A DNA stretch of 64,000 nucleotides from Chryseosolibacter indicum (GCF_018598585.1 NZ_JAHESD010000002.1:142367-206366); one strand, 5' to 3'. Positions 1 through 9,489 are shown, numbered from the stretch's first letter. Numbers and translations are program-made. Notes: generated by a model from the letters alone, not told the origin.

Positions 1-799
1 AAACCCTTAACGAATCCAGCACAGGAACAAGGAAAATAGAGGCAACCAGAAGTAGCACTTTCGTTTTATCGATTGAGGTACTCGTCTCTGCTGTATTTAG
101 CAGATTAATAGCCGATGTAATAAGAACAAAGCCAAGAAATAGGGAACCAGCATCACCCATGAAGATCTTTTGCTTATTGCTAAAGTTAAAGCGTAAGAAT
201 GCAACGAGGCTTCCTACAATCGCCATAAACAGAATGACTTGTTCTCTATAATTCACTTTAAAAGATATATAAGAGAGGATTGAGAAACCGATAATAGCAA
301 GTATACCAAACAATCCATCAATTCCATCCATGAGATTGAAGGCGTTCACAACGCCCGTAATAAGTATTATTGTTAATACATACTGGCTTAAAAGCGGTAT
401 CTCATTAATGCCAAGTATTCCGTATAGTGAATCAATTCGAATTCCTGAGGCCGCAACGTTATAAGCACATGTTGCTTGAATAAAAAGCCTGTAAACAGGT
501 TTAATATTAAACCTGTCGTCTATCGCACCAACAAATAGCATGATTAATGCTCCTGTTAATAAAGGTAATTTAAGCTGATTGTCAGACATGAATCGGTAGC
601 TTGAGATGCAGGCAAGTGTTGTAGCGATGCCAATGGCGATACCGCCAATTAGTGGGATAGGGGTATGATGAATTTTTCTGGCATTAGGCTTATCCAACCA
701 CCCTGTTCTGGCTGCAATCTTCTTTAAAAGCGGAATAATAATGTAAGAAAATATCAGTGCAGCAATGGCTGGGATAATCAATTCAACAGTGGTTCTCAT
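1..799 (-). CDS. WecA/MraY-like undecaprenyl-phosphate sugar-1-phosphate transferase (partial, 3' end outside window)
   Basis: I translated this from the minus strand; the reading frame is open from an ATG at 797-799 to the window edge (266 codons). The protein is polytopic and carries the family landmarks in order: an N-terminal membrane helix followed by LDKPNARKIHHTPIP (about residues 35-50), the VGAIDDRF aspartate motif (near 95), NAFNLMDGIDGL (near 155) and FMGDAGSLFLGF (near 215), ending in PVLDSLRV at the edge. These are hallmarks of the glycosyltransferase 4 family, which transfers a sugar-1-phosphate (usually GlcNAc-1-P) from a UDP-sugar to undecaprenyl phosphate at the inner membrane, the first step of O-antigen, exopolysaccharide or teichoic-type glycan synthesis. 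The HIP-type histidine motif expected near the C-terminus lies outside the window. WecA/TagO-like is more likely than MraY because of the HHTPIP and DGIDGL context, but the sugar substrate cannot be told. Confidence 0.9.
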   Translation of the reverse strand, partial: MRTTVELIIPAIAALIFSYIIIPLLKKIAARTGWLDKPNARKIHHTPIPLIGGIAIGIATTLACISSYRFMSDNQLKLPLLTGALIMLFVGAIDDRFNIKPVYRLFIQATCAYNVAASGIRIDSLYGILGINEIPLLSQYVLTIILITGVVNAFNLMDGIDGLFGILAIIGFSILSYISFKVNYREQVILFMAIVGSLVAFLRFNFSNKQKIFMGDAGSLFLGFVLITSAINLLNTAETSTSIDKTKVLLLVASIFLVPVLDSLRV

Positions 800-1126
800 A
801 GGGGGTTCACCTGCTTTTAGGAACTGCTTCATTCCATGTTCAGAAGGTTAAGCAGGGCATTGCCATTGGTGTGCCATTTCTCTTTTCTTGAAAATTGAAC
901 TAATTAAAGGGTTTTTAAATTCAGGCATTCCAAATTCAGGACTTTGCTTCCAGTTTGGATACTGCACGTACTTTTGTAGAAGCAAAAGTGTTAGAAAGGG
1001 CCAACCGTGCAGAATAAAAGAAAATAATAGCTTACCAATTGATCATCACGGTAAAGATACTAAACAAAAAGCTCAGCCACTTTTCATTAGGCTGAGCTTG
1101 GTGCTTTAAAAAAATATTAAGCTTGA
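800..1126. other. Intergenic stretch between wecA-like gene and desaturase
   Basis: About 330 bases without a convincing gene. It contains the upstream region of the minus-strand glycosyltransferase and a strong hairpin at 1069-1099. The short open frame at 888-1109 has no family resemblance, no plausible start context, and runs through the hairpin, so I do not call it. Confidence 0.6.
1062..1099 (-). terminator. Rho-independent terminator of the desaturase gene
   Basis: Perfect 10-bp inverted repeat AAGCTCAGCC (1069-1078) and GGCTGAGCTT (1090-1099) with an 11-nt loop. Read on the minus strand it is followed by TTTTTGTTT, the expected U-rich tract, just beyond the stop of the desaturase at 1127. 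Confidence 0.85.
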
Positions 1127-2236
1127 CTACGCATACGCTAGTGCTTCTTTCCCAAACCGGCGTAACATCCTGTAATGCGATGCCAGTGCACTTGTAAACG
1201 AAGGATTTTCGTAGTAGGGAAGGTTGTATTCTTTAGCCGTAGTTTTTACAATTTCTGAGATTGCTCTATAATGGGTGTGGCAAACTTTAGGAAACAGATG
1301 ATGTTCAATCTGCATGTTTAATCCGCCGCAAAAGAAACACGTCAGGAAGTTGTTGATACCAAAATTGGCTGTCGTGCGCATCTGGTGTGCTGCCCAAACA
1401 TCTTCCATCGTTCCTGTTGTATCAGGTTCGGGAAACTCAATGCCCTCAACAATATGGGCGAGCTGAAATACAAGGCCAAGAACAAAGCCTTTAGCCATTT
1501 GCATAGCAACAAATCCTATAACAAATTGCCACCATGTGATGGAATCAATGAGAACAAGGGGTAATACGATTACAAGTACATAGTATAGAATCTTGAAGAA
1601 AAAGAGCTTAAAGTGCTCTATAGGGGGGTGTTTTGGAGTAGGAAAGCTTCCGATTTTATTTTGAAAGAACTTTACATAGTCCTTGGCGAAGATCCACGCA
1701 AGGCTTGCAAAACCATAGAGCAGGAATGCATAATAATGTTGAAAACGTTGAATAGCTTTCGGCTTGTCCTGTGGACAAACACTTACCAAACCTGGCGCTA
1801 CAATCAGATCGTCATCATGGTCGTGTATATTTGTAAAGGTATGATGTACTACATTGTGTGAAATCTTCCAGTTATAATCATTGGCCCCAAGCAAGTGAAA
1901 GATAGAACCAAGTGCTTTGTTAACAAGTGGATTTGATGAGTAGGAGCCATGCAGGGCGTCATGACAAACATTAAAGCCAATGAAAGCGGAAAAAACACCA
2001 AGCGCAATGGCCATGGTAAACATGGTCCATATTCCAAAGTTGCCAAACAGTATCAACAGATAAAGCGCTAGCGTTCCTCCCAGGAAAAGTACGGTTTTGA
2101 AAATCATCAAACCGTCAGCATGTTTTGACTTTCCTGTTTCGGAGAAGTACGCATCAACCCTTTCCTTTACTTTGTAATAGAAGCCTTGTTTTTCTTTGCA
2201 GAATTTAACCTGCTCGTTGTATTTTACTTGTACCAT
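1127..2236 (-). CDS. Membrane fatty-acid (acyl-CoA/acyl-lipid) desaturase
   Basis: Integral membrane di-iron desaturase that introduces a double bond into a fatty acyl chain. All three histidine boxes are visible: HDALHG (about residues 92-97), HNVVHH (about 127-132) and QIEHH near residue 300, the last with the Q-x-x-H-H form of the front-end/linoleoyl-CoA desaturase group. Hydrophobic pairs lie before box 1 and between boxes 2 and 3. An in-frame GTG at 2308 would add 24 residues. I prefer the ATG at 2236, because the family normally begins shortly before the VKF...FY...V motif seen here, giving a usual 369 residues. The gene is monocistronic with its own terminator at 1069-1099, and diverges from xseA. 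The position and type of double bond cannot be deduced. Confidence 0.92.
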   Translation of the reverse strand: MVQVKYNEQVKFCKEKQGFYYKVKERVDAYFSETGKSKHADGLMIFKTVLFLGGTLALYLLILFGNFGIWTMFTMAIALGVFSAFIGFNVCHDALHGSYSSNPLVNKALGSIFHLLGANDYNWKISHNVVHHTFTNIHDHDDDLIVAPGLVSVCPQDKPKAIQRFQHYYAFLLYGFASLAWIFAKDYVKFFQNKIGSFPTPKHPPIEHFKLFFFKILYYVLVIVLPLVLIDSITWWQFVIGFVAMQMAKGFVLGLVFQLAHIVEGIEFPEPDTTGTMEDVWAAHQMRTTANFGINNFLTCFFCGGLNMQIEHHLFPKVCHTHYRAISEIVKTTAKEYNLPYYENPSFTSALASHYRMLRRFGKEALAYA

Positions 2237-2475
2237 TATTTCTTTTAAGACCAGCAAGTTTTTGTCAAACTGTGCTGGTTCACATTGTCTTATCTTCTCA
2301 AGATACACTTTTTTTGATTTATTTCCTAAGGGAAATGGATAACGGGATAAGAATTGGAATATTTGAATCAGGATAGTGATGGGGATAATGTTTTTTCATT
2401 TCTTTAATCTTTTACTTTATTGAAGTTAGGTATAGATTGTGGTCGGTTAAGGATTAGAGGTATAAGCATGCACGA

Positions 2476-3945
2476 ATGGCAGAAACGTTAAGTGATAGAA
2501 AGATTTTCTCGCTACTTGAAGTAACCAAGAGTATTCAGAAGACTTTGTCTGAACGGTATAAGAATTCGTTTTGGGTTAAGGCAGAAATGAATAAGCTTAA
2601 CTATTACAGGCAGTCAGGCCACTGTTATCCGGAATTGGTTGAGAAACAGAATGGAAAGATAATAGCACAAATAAAGTCATGTTTATGGAAGGACGATTAT
2701 TTACGCGCCGACAGTAAATTTCGTGCTGTTTTAAAAGAGCCACTTAAAGATGGTATTAAGATACTCTTCCTTGCCAGGATAACCTTTGACCCCTCACACG
2801 GGTTGTCGCTCTCAATACTTGATATAGACCCAAGTTATACCTTAGGGGATCTTGAAAGGGAAAAACAGGAGACAATACAAAGACTTCGCGAAGAGGGTAT
2901 CTTTGAAAGAAATAAAGCTTTAAAACTACCTGCTCTGCCTCAACGTGTTGCAATAATTTCAGTAGAAACAAGTAAAGGCCTTGCCGATTTTACAAAAGTT
3001 ATAGAAACTAATCCATGGCATTATAAGTTCTTTGGCTTTCTATTTCCTTCTTTATTACAAGGCGACAAAGCTGTGGCATCTATATCCTATCAGCTAAAAA
3101 GAATTAAAAAGGTAAAGGATCATTTTGATGTTGTAGCCATAATACGCGGGGGTGGTGGAGATGTAGGTTTATCGTGTTATAATAATTATGCGTTGGCAAA
3201 AGAGATTGCTATGTTTCCTCTGCCTGTAATAACTGGTATAGGTCATGCCACAAATGAAACAGTAACAGAGATGATTTCATTTTATAATGCAATAACACCA
3301 ACGAAATTGGCAGAGTATCTGCTTCAGACTTTCCATAACTTCTCTGTTCCTGTAAAAGAAGCTGAGAAGAAAATTCATGACCTTTCCAGGCGGATTATAA
3401 GTCAGGAGAACAAGAGGTTTCAATCAGAAATCAAACTGTTTCGTTCTGTTACAGAAAATATTCTTGCGATCAATAAGAACGACATCAGGAGCTTGGCAAA
3501 GTCAGTATTGCAATCCGCCAACTATATCTTTAAGAATAGGAGGGACGGATTGGTGTCTGTTAAGGCTAGCCTTACAAGAGCAACCAATACTTTTTGTAAA
3601 GCAAAGAAGTTTGAAATAAGACAGGTGGCTAACAATATCCCCAAAGATGTGAATGCGCAAATGGTGGATTTTCAGATAACACTTTCTCAATTGAATCATA
3701 GATTGCAATTTCATACTTTGCAGCTGTTCAGGAGTAAAACTGCTGAGTTGAATAACCTTGAAAAGAATATAAATAATATGAGCCCGGAAAATGTGTTGAA
3801 AAGAGGTTACAGCATTACTTTGCATAATGGAAAGTCGATCAGGAACGTTGCTGATATGTCCGAGGGAGATTTACTCGAAACGCTTGTGGCTGGTGGAAAG
3901 ATTGTAAGTACAGTGAAATCTTCAAGCAAAAAGGAAAATGAGTGA
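2476..3945 (+). CDS. xseA: Exodeoxyribonuclease VII large subunit
   Basis: Large subunit of exonuclease VII, which degrades single-stranded DNA from both ends into oligonucleotides in the cytoplasm. An N-terminal OB-fold nucleic-acid-binding domain covers about residues 10-115, and the catalytic core about 135-330, with RGGGGDVGL (near 225) and TGIGHATNETV (near 258). A long helical region (330-430) and a conserved tail (LKRGYSIT near 455) follow. At 489 residues the length is normal. The consensus elsewhere is RGGGSxEDL and GHETDxTI; here the acid after the histidine reads N, possibly a lineage variant. The stop overlaps the start of xseB by 8 bases, so the subunits are translationally coupled. 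ATG at 2476 is the first start in frame. Confidence 0.96.
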   Translation: MAETLSDRKIFSLLEVTKSIQKTLSERYKNSFWVKAEMNKLNYYRQSGHCYPELVEKQNGKIIAQIKSCLWKDDYLRADSKFRAVLKEPLKDGIKILFLARITFDPSHGLSLSILDIDPSYTLGDLEREKQETIQRLREEGIFERNKALKLPALPQRVAIISVETSKGLADFTKVIETNPWHYKFFGFLFPSLLQGDKAVASISYQLKRIKKVKDHFDVVAIIRGGGGDVGLSCYNNYALAKEIAMFPLPVITGIGHATNETVTEMISFYNAITPTKLAEYLLQTFHNFSVPVKEAEKKIHDLSRRIISQENKRFQSEIKLFRSVTENILAINKNDIRSLAKSVLQSANYIFKNRRDGLVSVKASLTRATNTFCKAKKFEIRQVANNIPKDVNAQMVDFQITLSQLNHRLQFHTLQLFRSKTAELNNLEKNINNMSPENVLKRGYSITLHNGKSIRNVADMSEGDLLETLVAGGKIVSTVKSSSKKENE

Positions 3946-4153
3946 ACAAATAAAATACACAGAAGCTTTTGATGAGCTTCAAAACATAGTTGCAGAAATT
4001 GAGCAAGGTGAAATATCGGTAGACGAATTATCTGAAAAAGTTAAACGTGCAGCGTATCTTATTAAAGTTTGCAAAATAAAACTTACTACCACAGAAGAAG
4101 ACGTAAATAAAATTTTAAGAGGCCTTGATTCTTCAACTGAGAACATCAGCTGA
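3938..4153 (+). CDS. xseB: Exodeoxyribonuclease VII small subunit
   Basis: A 71-residue helical protein with the XseB pattern: YTEAFDELQNIVAEIEQGE followed by a second helix (VDELSEKVKRAAYLIKVCKIKL) and a short acidic tail. Several copies wrap around one XseA large subunit to form the active nuclease. The start codon lies inside the end of xseA (8-base overlap), the usual operon arrangement. Length is typical of the family. Confidence 0.94.
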   Translation: MSEQIKYTEAFDELQNIVAEIEQGEISVDELSEKVKRAAYLIKVCKIKLTTTEEDVNKILRGLDSSTENIS

Positions 4154-4162
4154 CAGTTTTGA

Positions 4163-4834
4163 TTATTTAACCGTTACCTTTATGGGTATCTTTTTTAATG
4201 GCTTGTCTTCACTGAATGTTTTTACACTTGCAATTTTATCAATGACTTCGAGACCATCAACCACTTCTCCGAAAACGGTATACTTTTGGTCCAGCGACAT
4301 ATAGCCACCCTGCTCCATATAGATTTTCTTTTGTTCGTCTGTTAGCTTCAGGTTGTTATTAGACTCTTCGTTTTCTACCTGATAGTCTGCATAAGTGCTT
4401 CCATGTACGATAAAAAATTCAGACGAAGAAGATTCCAGGTTAGGGTTGTTCTCATCTGACCTTGCCATGGATAATGCACCTTTCTTATGGATGTATTTAG
4501 GATTAAATTCAGCGGGTATAGTATACGGCAGTTCTTTTGGGTATATCCCTGCCTGTATCATAAACTGGTAGAAAATCCTATAGAATTCAGCGTTCTCGTA
4601 AGTACCTTCTTTAACAAGCTTGATGAAGTTTGCCCGATGCAGAGGAGTGTCTTCGTATAATTTCAGGCGAATATTTCCATAAGGCGTTTCTATAGTAACT
4701 TCTGTTTCGGGATTCTCTTTTCCGTATTGCGTTAATACCTCCTTTAGATTCTCTTTTGTAATCTCAATAACAGGTTTCCTCGACTCACAAGAGAATAAAA
4801 CAAGAAATAATAATAGACAGCTTAGTCGTCGCAT
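4163..4834 (-). CDS. Cyclophilin-type peptidyl-prolyl cis-trans isomerase, lipoprotein
   Basis: Envelope-located proline isomerase. The N-terminus MRRLSCLLLFLVLFSC is a lipoprotein signal with Cys at residue 16, so the mature protein should be lipid-anchored facing the periplasm. The cyclophilin domain spans about residues 40-222: active-site stretch FYRIFYQFMIQAG, then substrate-pocket SMARSD, SSSSEFFIVHG and YTVFGEVVDGLEVID. There is an insertion of about 25 residues (KLTDEQKKIYMEQGG region) between the SEFFI and YTVFG strands, common in Bacteroidota members. A TTG at 4867 would add 11 residues before the signal; the ATG at 4834 gives a clean lipoprotein signal and is preferred. It is convergent with xseAB, with only about 9 bases between the stops. 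Confidence 0.93.
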   Translation of the reverse strand: MRRLSCLLLFLVLFSCESRKPVIEITKENLKEVLTQYGKENPETEVTIETPYGNIRLKLYEDTPLHRANFIKLVKEGTYENAEFYRIFYQFMIQAGIYPKELPYTIPAEFNPKYIHKKGALSMARSDENNPNLESSSSEFFIVHGSTYADYQVENEESNNNLKLTDEQKKIYMEQGGYMSLDQKYTVFGEVVDGLEVIDKIASVKTFSEDKPLKKIPIKVTVK

Positions 4835-4921
4835 GATACCAGCAAATTTTAGGCTGCCAATCTGCAAAAAATATTGTTGATCAAAAAATGTCTGAGATGT
4901 ATATTGGTTCTGATTTAAGTA

Positions 4922-5164
4922 TCAAAGTCCTGCCTCGTCAGCAAGACTCATTTCCGAGTCATCTAGTAATCCCTGATTTAGCTTAGGAAAAATGTATTCG
5001 TTTCTGCTGTCATCAATGTTTACAGCCTCCTTAATTTTTTCCTCTTGAACAAGAGAATTAAAGGATTGGTCGCCTCCAGCAGTTTGACCTACCATATCTT
5101 CTCCGTCGTTTCTCTCAGCAGACGGGCCGGGGGCAAACTGATTAAATAATGAATTTGATTTCAT
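4922..5164 (-). CDS. Small hypothetical acidic protein
   Basis: An 80-residue protein that I do not recognise. It has no signal peptide or membrane segment and is rich in Asp, Glu, Asn, Ser and Gly, with a proline/glycine-rich stretch near the N-terminus (FAPGPSAERNDGEDM) and acidic C-terminus, suggesting a soluble and largely disordered protein. It lies between two minus-strand genes, 55 bases downstream of the YihY-like gene, and may be co-transcribed with it. No overlapping frame is better. Moderate confidence that it is expressed; function unknown. Confidence 0.55.
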   Translation of the reverse strand: MKSNSLFNQFAPGPSAERNDGEDMVGQTAGGDQSFNSLVQEEKIKEAVNIDDSRNEYIFPKLNQGLLDDSEMSLADEAGL

Positions 5165-5219
5165 AAAGAGGTATTTTATTGGTCTGATATAAGACTAATA
5201 AATTATTATGCCCTGCAAA

Positions 5220-6116
5220 TCAATCCAATAGCTTCTCCTCATATTCGTGCGTATACTTAGTTGCGCATATATGCTTGTTCATATTATCTCCATAGGCATG
5301 AGTAAATGCTGCTCCAAAATAGAGGATAAAAGAACAGTAAAAGATGAACAGCAACAGTAATGCAAATGAAGCAGAGGCTCCAAAGATTGTTTCTATCCGC
5401 GCATGAATTAATACTTTGCCTAAAACTAACTTTCCAGCGTTAAATAAGATGCCTGTAATAAAGCCACCATTGAATGCAACTTCCCATCTTACTTTCGCTT
5501 CAGGTAAGAATTTAAAAAGAATAGTAAACCATGTTGAGATTACCATTACAGAGAAGAATATATTAAAACCTCTTATTACGAAAAGACCAATTTTCGGGAT
5601 GGCTATTTGAAGGTAATCCAATGAAATGGCTAGAGAATAGTCAATAACGCCGGCGAGCAGAAATAGAAATCCTGTCAGCACTATAATTCCAAGTGAAGTA
5701 CCTCTTTCACGGAGCTGATACCTAAAGCTAGTTCTTCTTCGCCTGATCTTCCACAGCTTGTGAATGTTCTCTTTGATGACTTTAAGGAGGGTAGTGCCCA
5801 CAAAAATAAAGAAGATTAAACCGGCAATTGATATCAGTCTATTGCTTTCGGCACGCATAAAATTATTCACAATAGTTTCAATCTCTTTGGTTGCCTCTTC
5901 ACCTACCGTTGATGCGATCTTTTCAAAAAGCTGGTTTTTAATGCGATCTGACTTAAAGTATAAGCTAAACAAGCTTACCAGTATGATGACAATAGGAGAT
6001 ATAGCGAAAGTTGTAAAAAACGCAGTTGAAGAAGACAGAATGAGTGGCTCTGCACGTCTGAGGAGGTTAAATGATTGCCTGCATAGTTTCAAAAATAATT
6101 TTAACCGTTCTATCAT
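5220..6116 (-). CDS. YihY/BrkB family inner-membrane protein
   Basis: A 298-residue membrane protein of the YihY/virulence factor BrkB family (once mislabelled ribonuclease BN). The N-terminal region has the family pattern LSSSTAFFTTFAISPIVIIL (about residues 25-45). A large extracytoplasmic stretch with the ASTVGEEA element follows, and then several hydrophobic helices, including FGASASFALLLLFIFYCSFI (about 245-265) and the ending FGAAFTHAYG. About six transmembrane segments are visible. The biochemical function of the family is not established; roles in envelope integrity or transport have been proposed. Start ATG at 6116. Confidence 0.9.
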   Translation of the reverse strand: MIERLKLFLKLCRQSFNLLRRAEPLILSSSTAFFTTFAISPIVIILVSLFSLYFKSDRIKNQLFEKIASTVGEEATKEIETIVNNFMRAESNRLISIAGLIFFIFVGTTLLKVIKENIHKLWKIRRRRTSFRYQLRERGTSLGIIVLTGFLFLLAGVIDYSLAISLDYLQIAIPKIGLFVIRGFNIFFSVMVISTWFTILFKFLPEAKVRWEVAFNGGFITGILFNAGKLVLGKVLIHARIETIFGASASFALLLLFIFYCSFILYFGAAFTHAYGDNMNKHICATKYTHEYEEKLLD

Positions 6117-6376
6117 TATTTAAACTGTCATTTCACTTTTTAGCATTGAAAACAAACCGCATGCATGAGCAAGATACGTTATTATCAATAAGGAGCTTCA
6201 ATTTTTAACATAAAGATAGTAATAAGCGAATTATAATTAATGCAGTTAATGTGAATCGGATCAGAGTCATTCTTCTAGAGATCGCAACAATATCTGATTC
6301 CTGTAATTTTTTACAACAGTGTCACTACTGAAAGCAAAAAATAATACTTACCTTTTAATTACTTTAAAAAGTAACT

Positions 6377-6826
6377 ATGAAACTTTTTGCATTGGCACTT
6401 TTAGTGATTTCTATGCAGGATATTGCCTTCAAGGAAAAGGAACACTTTGAAGTAAAACTAGATTATCAATTTAAAATCAGACCAGTACAGGAGCGTGTTT
6501 GGGCTGCCTCAGAAAAGTCGAGAAGTACCGAAAGTCTTCTTCCTTACCTTGTTGTAAACATAAACATGCTTCAATTTTCTGAGGGAGAGGTTAGGGTGCG
6601 AATAATTAATAACAAAAGCACTTCTCAGGGAAGTAAGAAAATTTATGAAGGAATGGCTATACCTGTCGTAGTAGGCTTTACGGACGATGCAAAGGATAGG
6701 GTTACCGCTCATGAGTACCAGGTAATATTTCTTGACGAGAAAAAGTCGCCACTAAGCCGGATAGTCATTTTTATTGAGGATGATGGAACATTTTATGTAA
6801 ATGGTGAAAAAAGAGGCAGATTATAA
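6377..6826 (+). CDS. Hypothetical protein with N-terminal signal-like segment
   Basis: A 149-residue protein that I do not recognise. The first about 14 residues (MKLFALALLVISMQ) are hydrophobic and resemble a short signal peptide, so it may be exported. The remainder is rich in alternating hydrophobic/charged stretches typical of a beta-sandwich (LPYLVVNINMLQFS, EVRVRIINN, AIPVVVGFTDDAKD, RIVIFIEDDGTFYVNGEK). It lies about 90 bases before the PIG-L gene, in the same direction, and might be co-transcribed. No cysteines and no catalytic motif seen. Confidence 0.65.
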   Translation: MKLFALALLVISMQDIAFKEKEHFEVKLDYQFKIRPVQERVWAASEKSRSTESLLPYLVVNINMLQFSEGEVRVRIINNKSTSQGSKKIYEGMAIPVVVGFTDDAKDRVTAHEYQVIFLDEKKSPLSRIVIFIEDDGTFYVNGEKRGRL

Positions 6827-6918
6827 GATATCTTCCCTTGTTAATAATTGTTAAAAATGTTCAAGCGGTAAAGTAATTTCATTAGAATACCTTTAAAATT
6901 GCAGCTTAAACCTGATAC

Positions 6919-9456
6919 ATGAGAAAGGTATTTTTGTTTTTCCTTCTTACTCCAATAATTGTTTATTCGCAAACTTATCAGCAACCAGATGCGGCTCAGA
7001 TTAAACTAAGGCTGAAGAAACTTAATTTTCTAGGTTCAGTTCTCTATATGGCGGCGCATCCTGATGATGAGAACACAAAAGTTATAACCTATCTTTCTAA
7101 CGATCGGCTGGCTACAACAGCTTATTTATCCCTTACGCGGGGAGATGGCGGGCAAAACCTTATAGGACCTGAAATCAGGGACCTACTAGGTGTAATACGT
7201 ACCCAGGAACTATTAGCAGCAAGACGTGTAGATGGTGGGCTCCAATTCTTTACGCGAGCCAATGATTTCGGTTTTTCCAAGTCGCCCAATGAGGCTTTTT
7301 CTATTTGGGGGAAACAAGAAGTTTTCTCAGATGTAATTAAGGTTTTCAGACAATATCAACCAGATGTTATCATAACAAGATTTCCTCCCGATGAGCGTGC
7401 TGGCCATGGGCATCATACTGCTTCGGCAATCTTAGCTAACGAGGCATTTGATGCTTCAGCAGATCCGAACGTTTATCCTGAACAGTTGAAGGAGCTAAAA
7501 GCATGGCAGCCGAAACGACTCTATACCAATACGGGGAGGTGGTGGAATAAAGACATTGACGAAAAATCTCCAGGGGTTTTAACTTTAGATGTAGGAGGCT
7601 ACAATCAGCTACTAGGAAAGTCGTATACCGAAATTGCAGCACTAAGCAGTAGTCAGCATAGGAGTCAGGGTTGGGGAACAAGAGGTGTGCGAGGCTACTT
7701 TCCCGAATTTTTGGAATATATGAAGGGAGAGCGGGCGCAGAAGGATGTCTTTGACGGCATCAATACCACATGGACCCGACTAAAGGGGGGTGATAAAGTA
7801 CAGGTCCTTGTCGATAGAGTGATTAAAGAATTTCAGGTAGAAAATCCCTCAGCAATTGTTCCGACCTTGCTACTTCTCCGAAAAGCAATTAATAGCTTAG
7901 AGGAAGGCATATGGAAGCAACGCAAGCTCAAAGAAGCCGAGCAGCTTATTAAGGATTGTCTTGGATTATACCTGGAAGTAACCTCTTCGCACTACCAGAC
8001 AACCCAGGGTGAAGAGTTAAAAAATTCTTTTGAGCTTGTAAACCGTTCTTCATTTCCCTTGACCTTAAAGAATGTAAGATCGGCTTCTTTGAAGTGGGAT
8101 ACAACATGTCTGCAGGAGTTAAAGACGAACAACAAAATTCAATTTAGGTCTAAAATAATAACACCGGAGGCGCTTCCTTATTCAGATCCTTACTGGTTGC
8201 AAAATCCGCATACGCTGGGTTTGTTCAATGTTCACAATAAAGCATATATAGGCCTTCCTGAAAATCCTCCAGCCATCTCTTATACCTTTACATTCGAGGT
8301 CGGCGAGGAATTAGTTGACTTCGAAGTGCCACTTATCTATAAATGGACTGATCATGTAAAGGGTGAAATGTGGCGGGCATTGGAGATAGTACCACCGGTA
8401 TTTATAAATACACAGGATAAGGTTTTAATCTTTTCTGATGACTCACCAAAGCAGTACCGAGTAGTATTAAAATCATCGTCGAGTAAAAAATTAGAAGGTA
8501 CCCTTAAATTGAAACTTCCGGAGGGATGGAGAGCTGAGCCATCGGCACACACATTTAGTTTTACACGCCGGGATGATGAGCTGATAAGAACATTTACAAT
8601 TTATCCTTCTGTTGCCGAATCTAAAGGTGTGTTAGAGGCAATAGCTGTAATTGATGGAAAGGAATACAATAAATCAATTCAGCTGATTCAGTATGACCAT
8701 ATTCCCGTTCAGACAATTCTTCCAATTGCGCAAACCAATGTGGTAAAGATCGGACTTAAAAAAGAAGGAAAGACGATAGCTTATATTAAAGGCGCCGGAG
8801 ATGAAGTCCCCAACGCATTGCGTAATATGGGTTACGACGTGTGGGAGATGAAGAATGAAGAAGTAACACCTGATAACCTAAAACGCGTAGATGCTGTTGT
8901 TCTTGGTGTTCGTGCATTAAATACGAATGATCGCATACGCTATTTCATGAATGATCTTCTAGCTTACGCAAAAGAAGGTGGAACTGTGGTAGTTCAATAC
9001 AATACCAGTAACGAGCTGTGGGTAGAGAACTTTTCTCCTTTTCAAATAAAGTTAAGTAGAGATCGTGTTACGGAGGAAGATGCGGAAGTGCGTATTCTTA
9101 AACCTGATCATGTAGCTTTAAATTATCCAAATAAAATAACTGCAAAGGATTTTGAAGGATGGGTGCAGGAAAGAGGGCTGTACTTTCCATCTCAATGGGA
9201 TGCGAACTTTGAGGCTTTACTTTCTATGAATGATAAAAGAGAAACTCCGAAAGATGGAAGTTTACTGGTTGCTAAATACGGGAATGGCTATTATGTGTAT
9301 ACTGGACTGTCGTTTTTCAGAGAGCTTCCTGAAGGAGTTTCAGGTGCTTATAAACTCTTCGCTAACCTTGTTTCGTTAGGAAAGCAGCCTGTAAAAACTG
9401 AGGCAACAAAAGAAAAAAGCAAGGAAAAACCAAACGCTAGCAAGAAGCGTCTTTAG
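6919..9456 (+). CDS. Secreted large PIG-L family deacetylase
   Basis: An 845-residue exported metal-dependent amidohydrolase-like protein. It has a Sec signal (residues 1-17, ending VYSQ). A PIG-L/LmbE domain follows (about 35-260), with the zinc-binding AHPDD motif at residues 46-50 and HGHH at 163-166. Members remove acetyl groups from N-acetylglucosaminyl substrates (GPI precursors, mycothiol/bacillithiol precursors, chitin-like sugars). The middle (about 350-600) is beta-rich, and the C-terminal part (about 610-815) looks like a class-I glutamine-amidotransferase/ThuA-like Rossmann domain (GLKKEGKTIAYIKGAGDEV, then VVLGVRALN) without a clear catalytic Cys. A lysine-rich tail ends the protein. 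It is followed after 33 bases by a miniprotein and a sodium:solute symporter, suggesting a scavenging operon: a periplasmic deacylation step followed by import. The substrate is unknown. Confidence 0.88.
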   Translation: MRKVFLFFLLTPIIVYSQTYQQPDAAQIKLRLKKLNFLGSVLYMAAHPDDENTKVITYLSNDRLATTAYLSLTRGDGGQNLIGPEIRDLLGVIRTQELLAARRVDGGLQFFTRANDFGFSKSPNEAFSIWGKQEVFSDVIKVFRQYQPDVIITRFPPDERAGHGHHTASAILANEAFDASADPNVYPEQLKELKAWQPKRLYTNTGRWWNKDIDEKSPGVLTLDVGGYNQLLGKSYTEIAALSSSQHRSQGWGTRGVRGYFPEFLEYMKGERAQKDVFDGINTTWTRLKGGDKVQVLVDRVIKEFQVENPSAIVPTLLLLRKAINSLEEGIWKQRKLKEAEQLIKDCLGLYLEVTSSHYQTTQGEELKNSFELVNRSSFPLTLKNVRSASLKWDTTCLQELKTNNKIQFRSKIITPEALPYSDPYWLQNPHTLGLFNVHNKAYIGLPENPPAISYTFTFEVGEELVDFEVPLIYKWTDHVKGEMWRALEIVPPVFINTQDKVLIFSDDSPKQYRVVLKSSSSKKLEGTLKLKLPEGWRAEPSAHTFSFTRRDDELIRTFTIYPSVAESKGVLEAIAVIDGKEYNKSIQLIQYDHIPVQTILPIAQTNVVKIGLKKEGKTIAYIKGAGDEVPNALRNMGYDVWEMKNEEVTPDNLKRVDAVVLGVRALNTNDRIRYFMNDLLAYAKEGGTVVVQYNTSNELWVENFSPFQIKLSRDRVTEEDAEVRILKPDHVALNYPNKITAKDFEGWVQERGLYFPSQWDANFEALLSMNDKRETPKDGSLLVAKYGNGYYVYTGLSFFRELPEGVSGAYKLFANLVSLGKQPVKTEATKEKSKEKPNASKKRL

Positions 9457-9489
9457 TTATATACGATAAAGAAAACATTTAATACTAAG

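Noticed and set aside
888..1109. A 73-codon open frame upstream of the desaturase gene
   Set aside because: Composition is not protein-like, no family resemblance, and it runs through the transcription terminator at 1069-1099.
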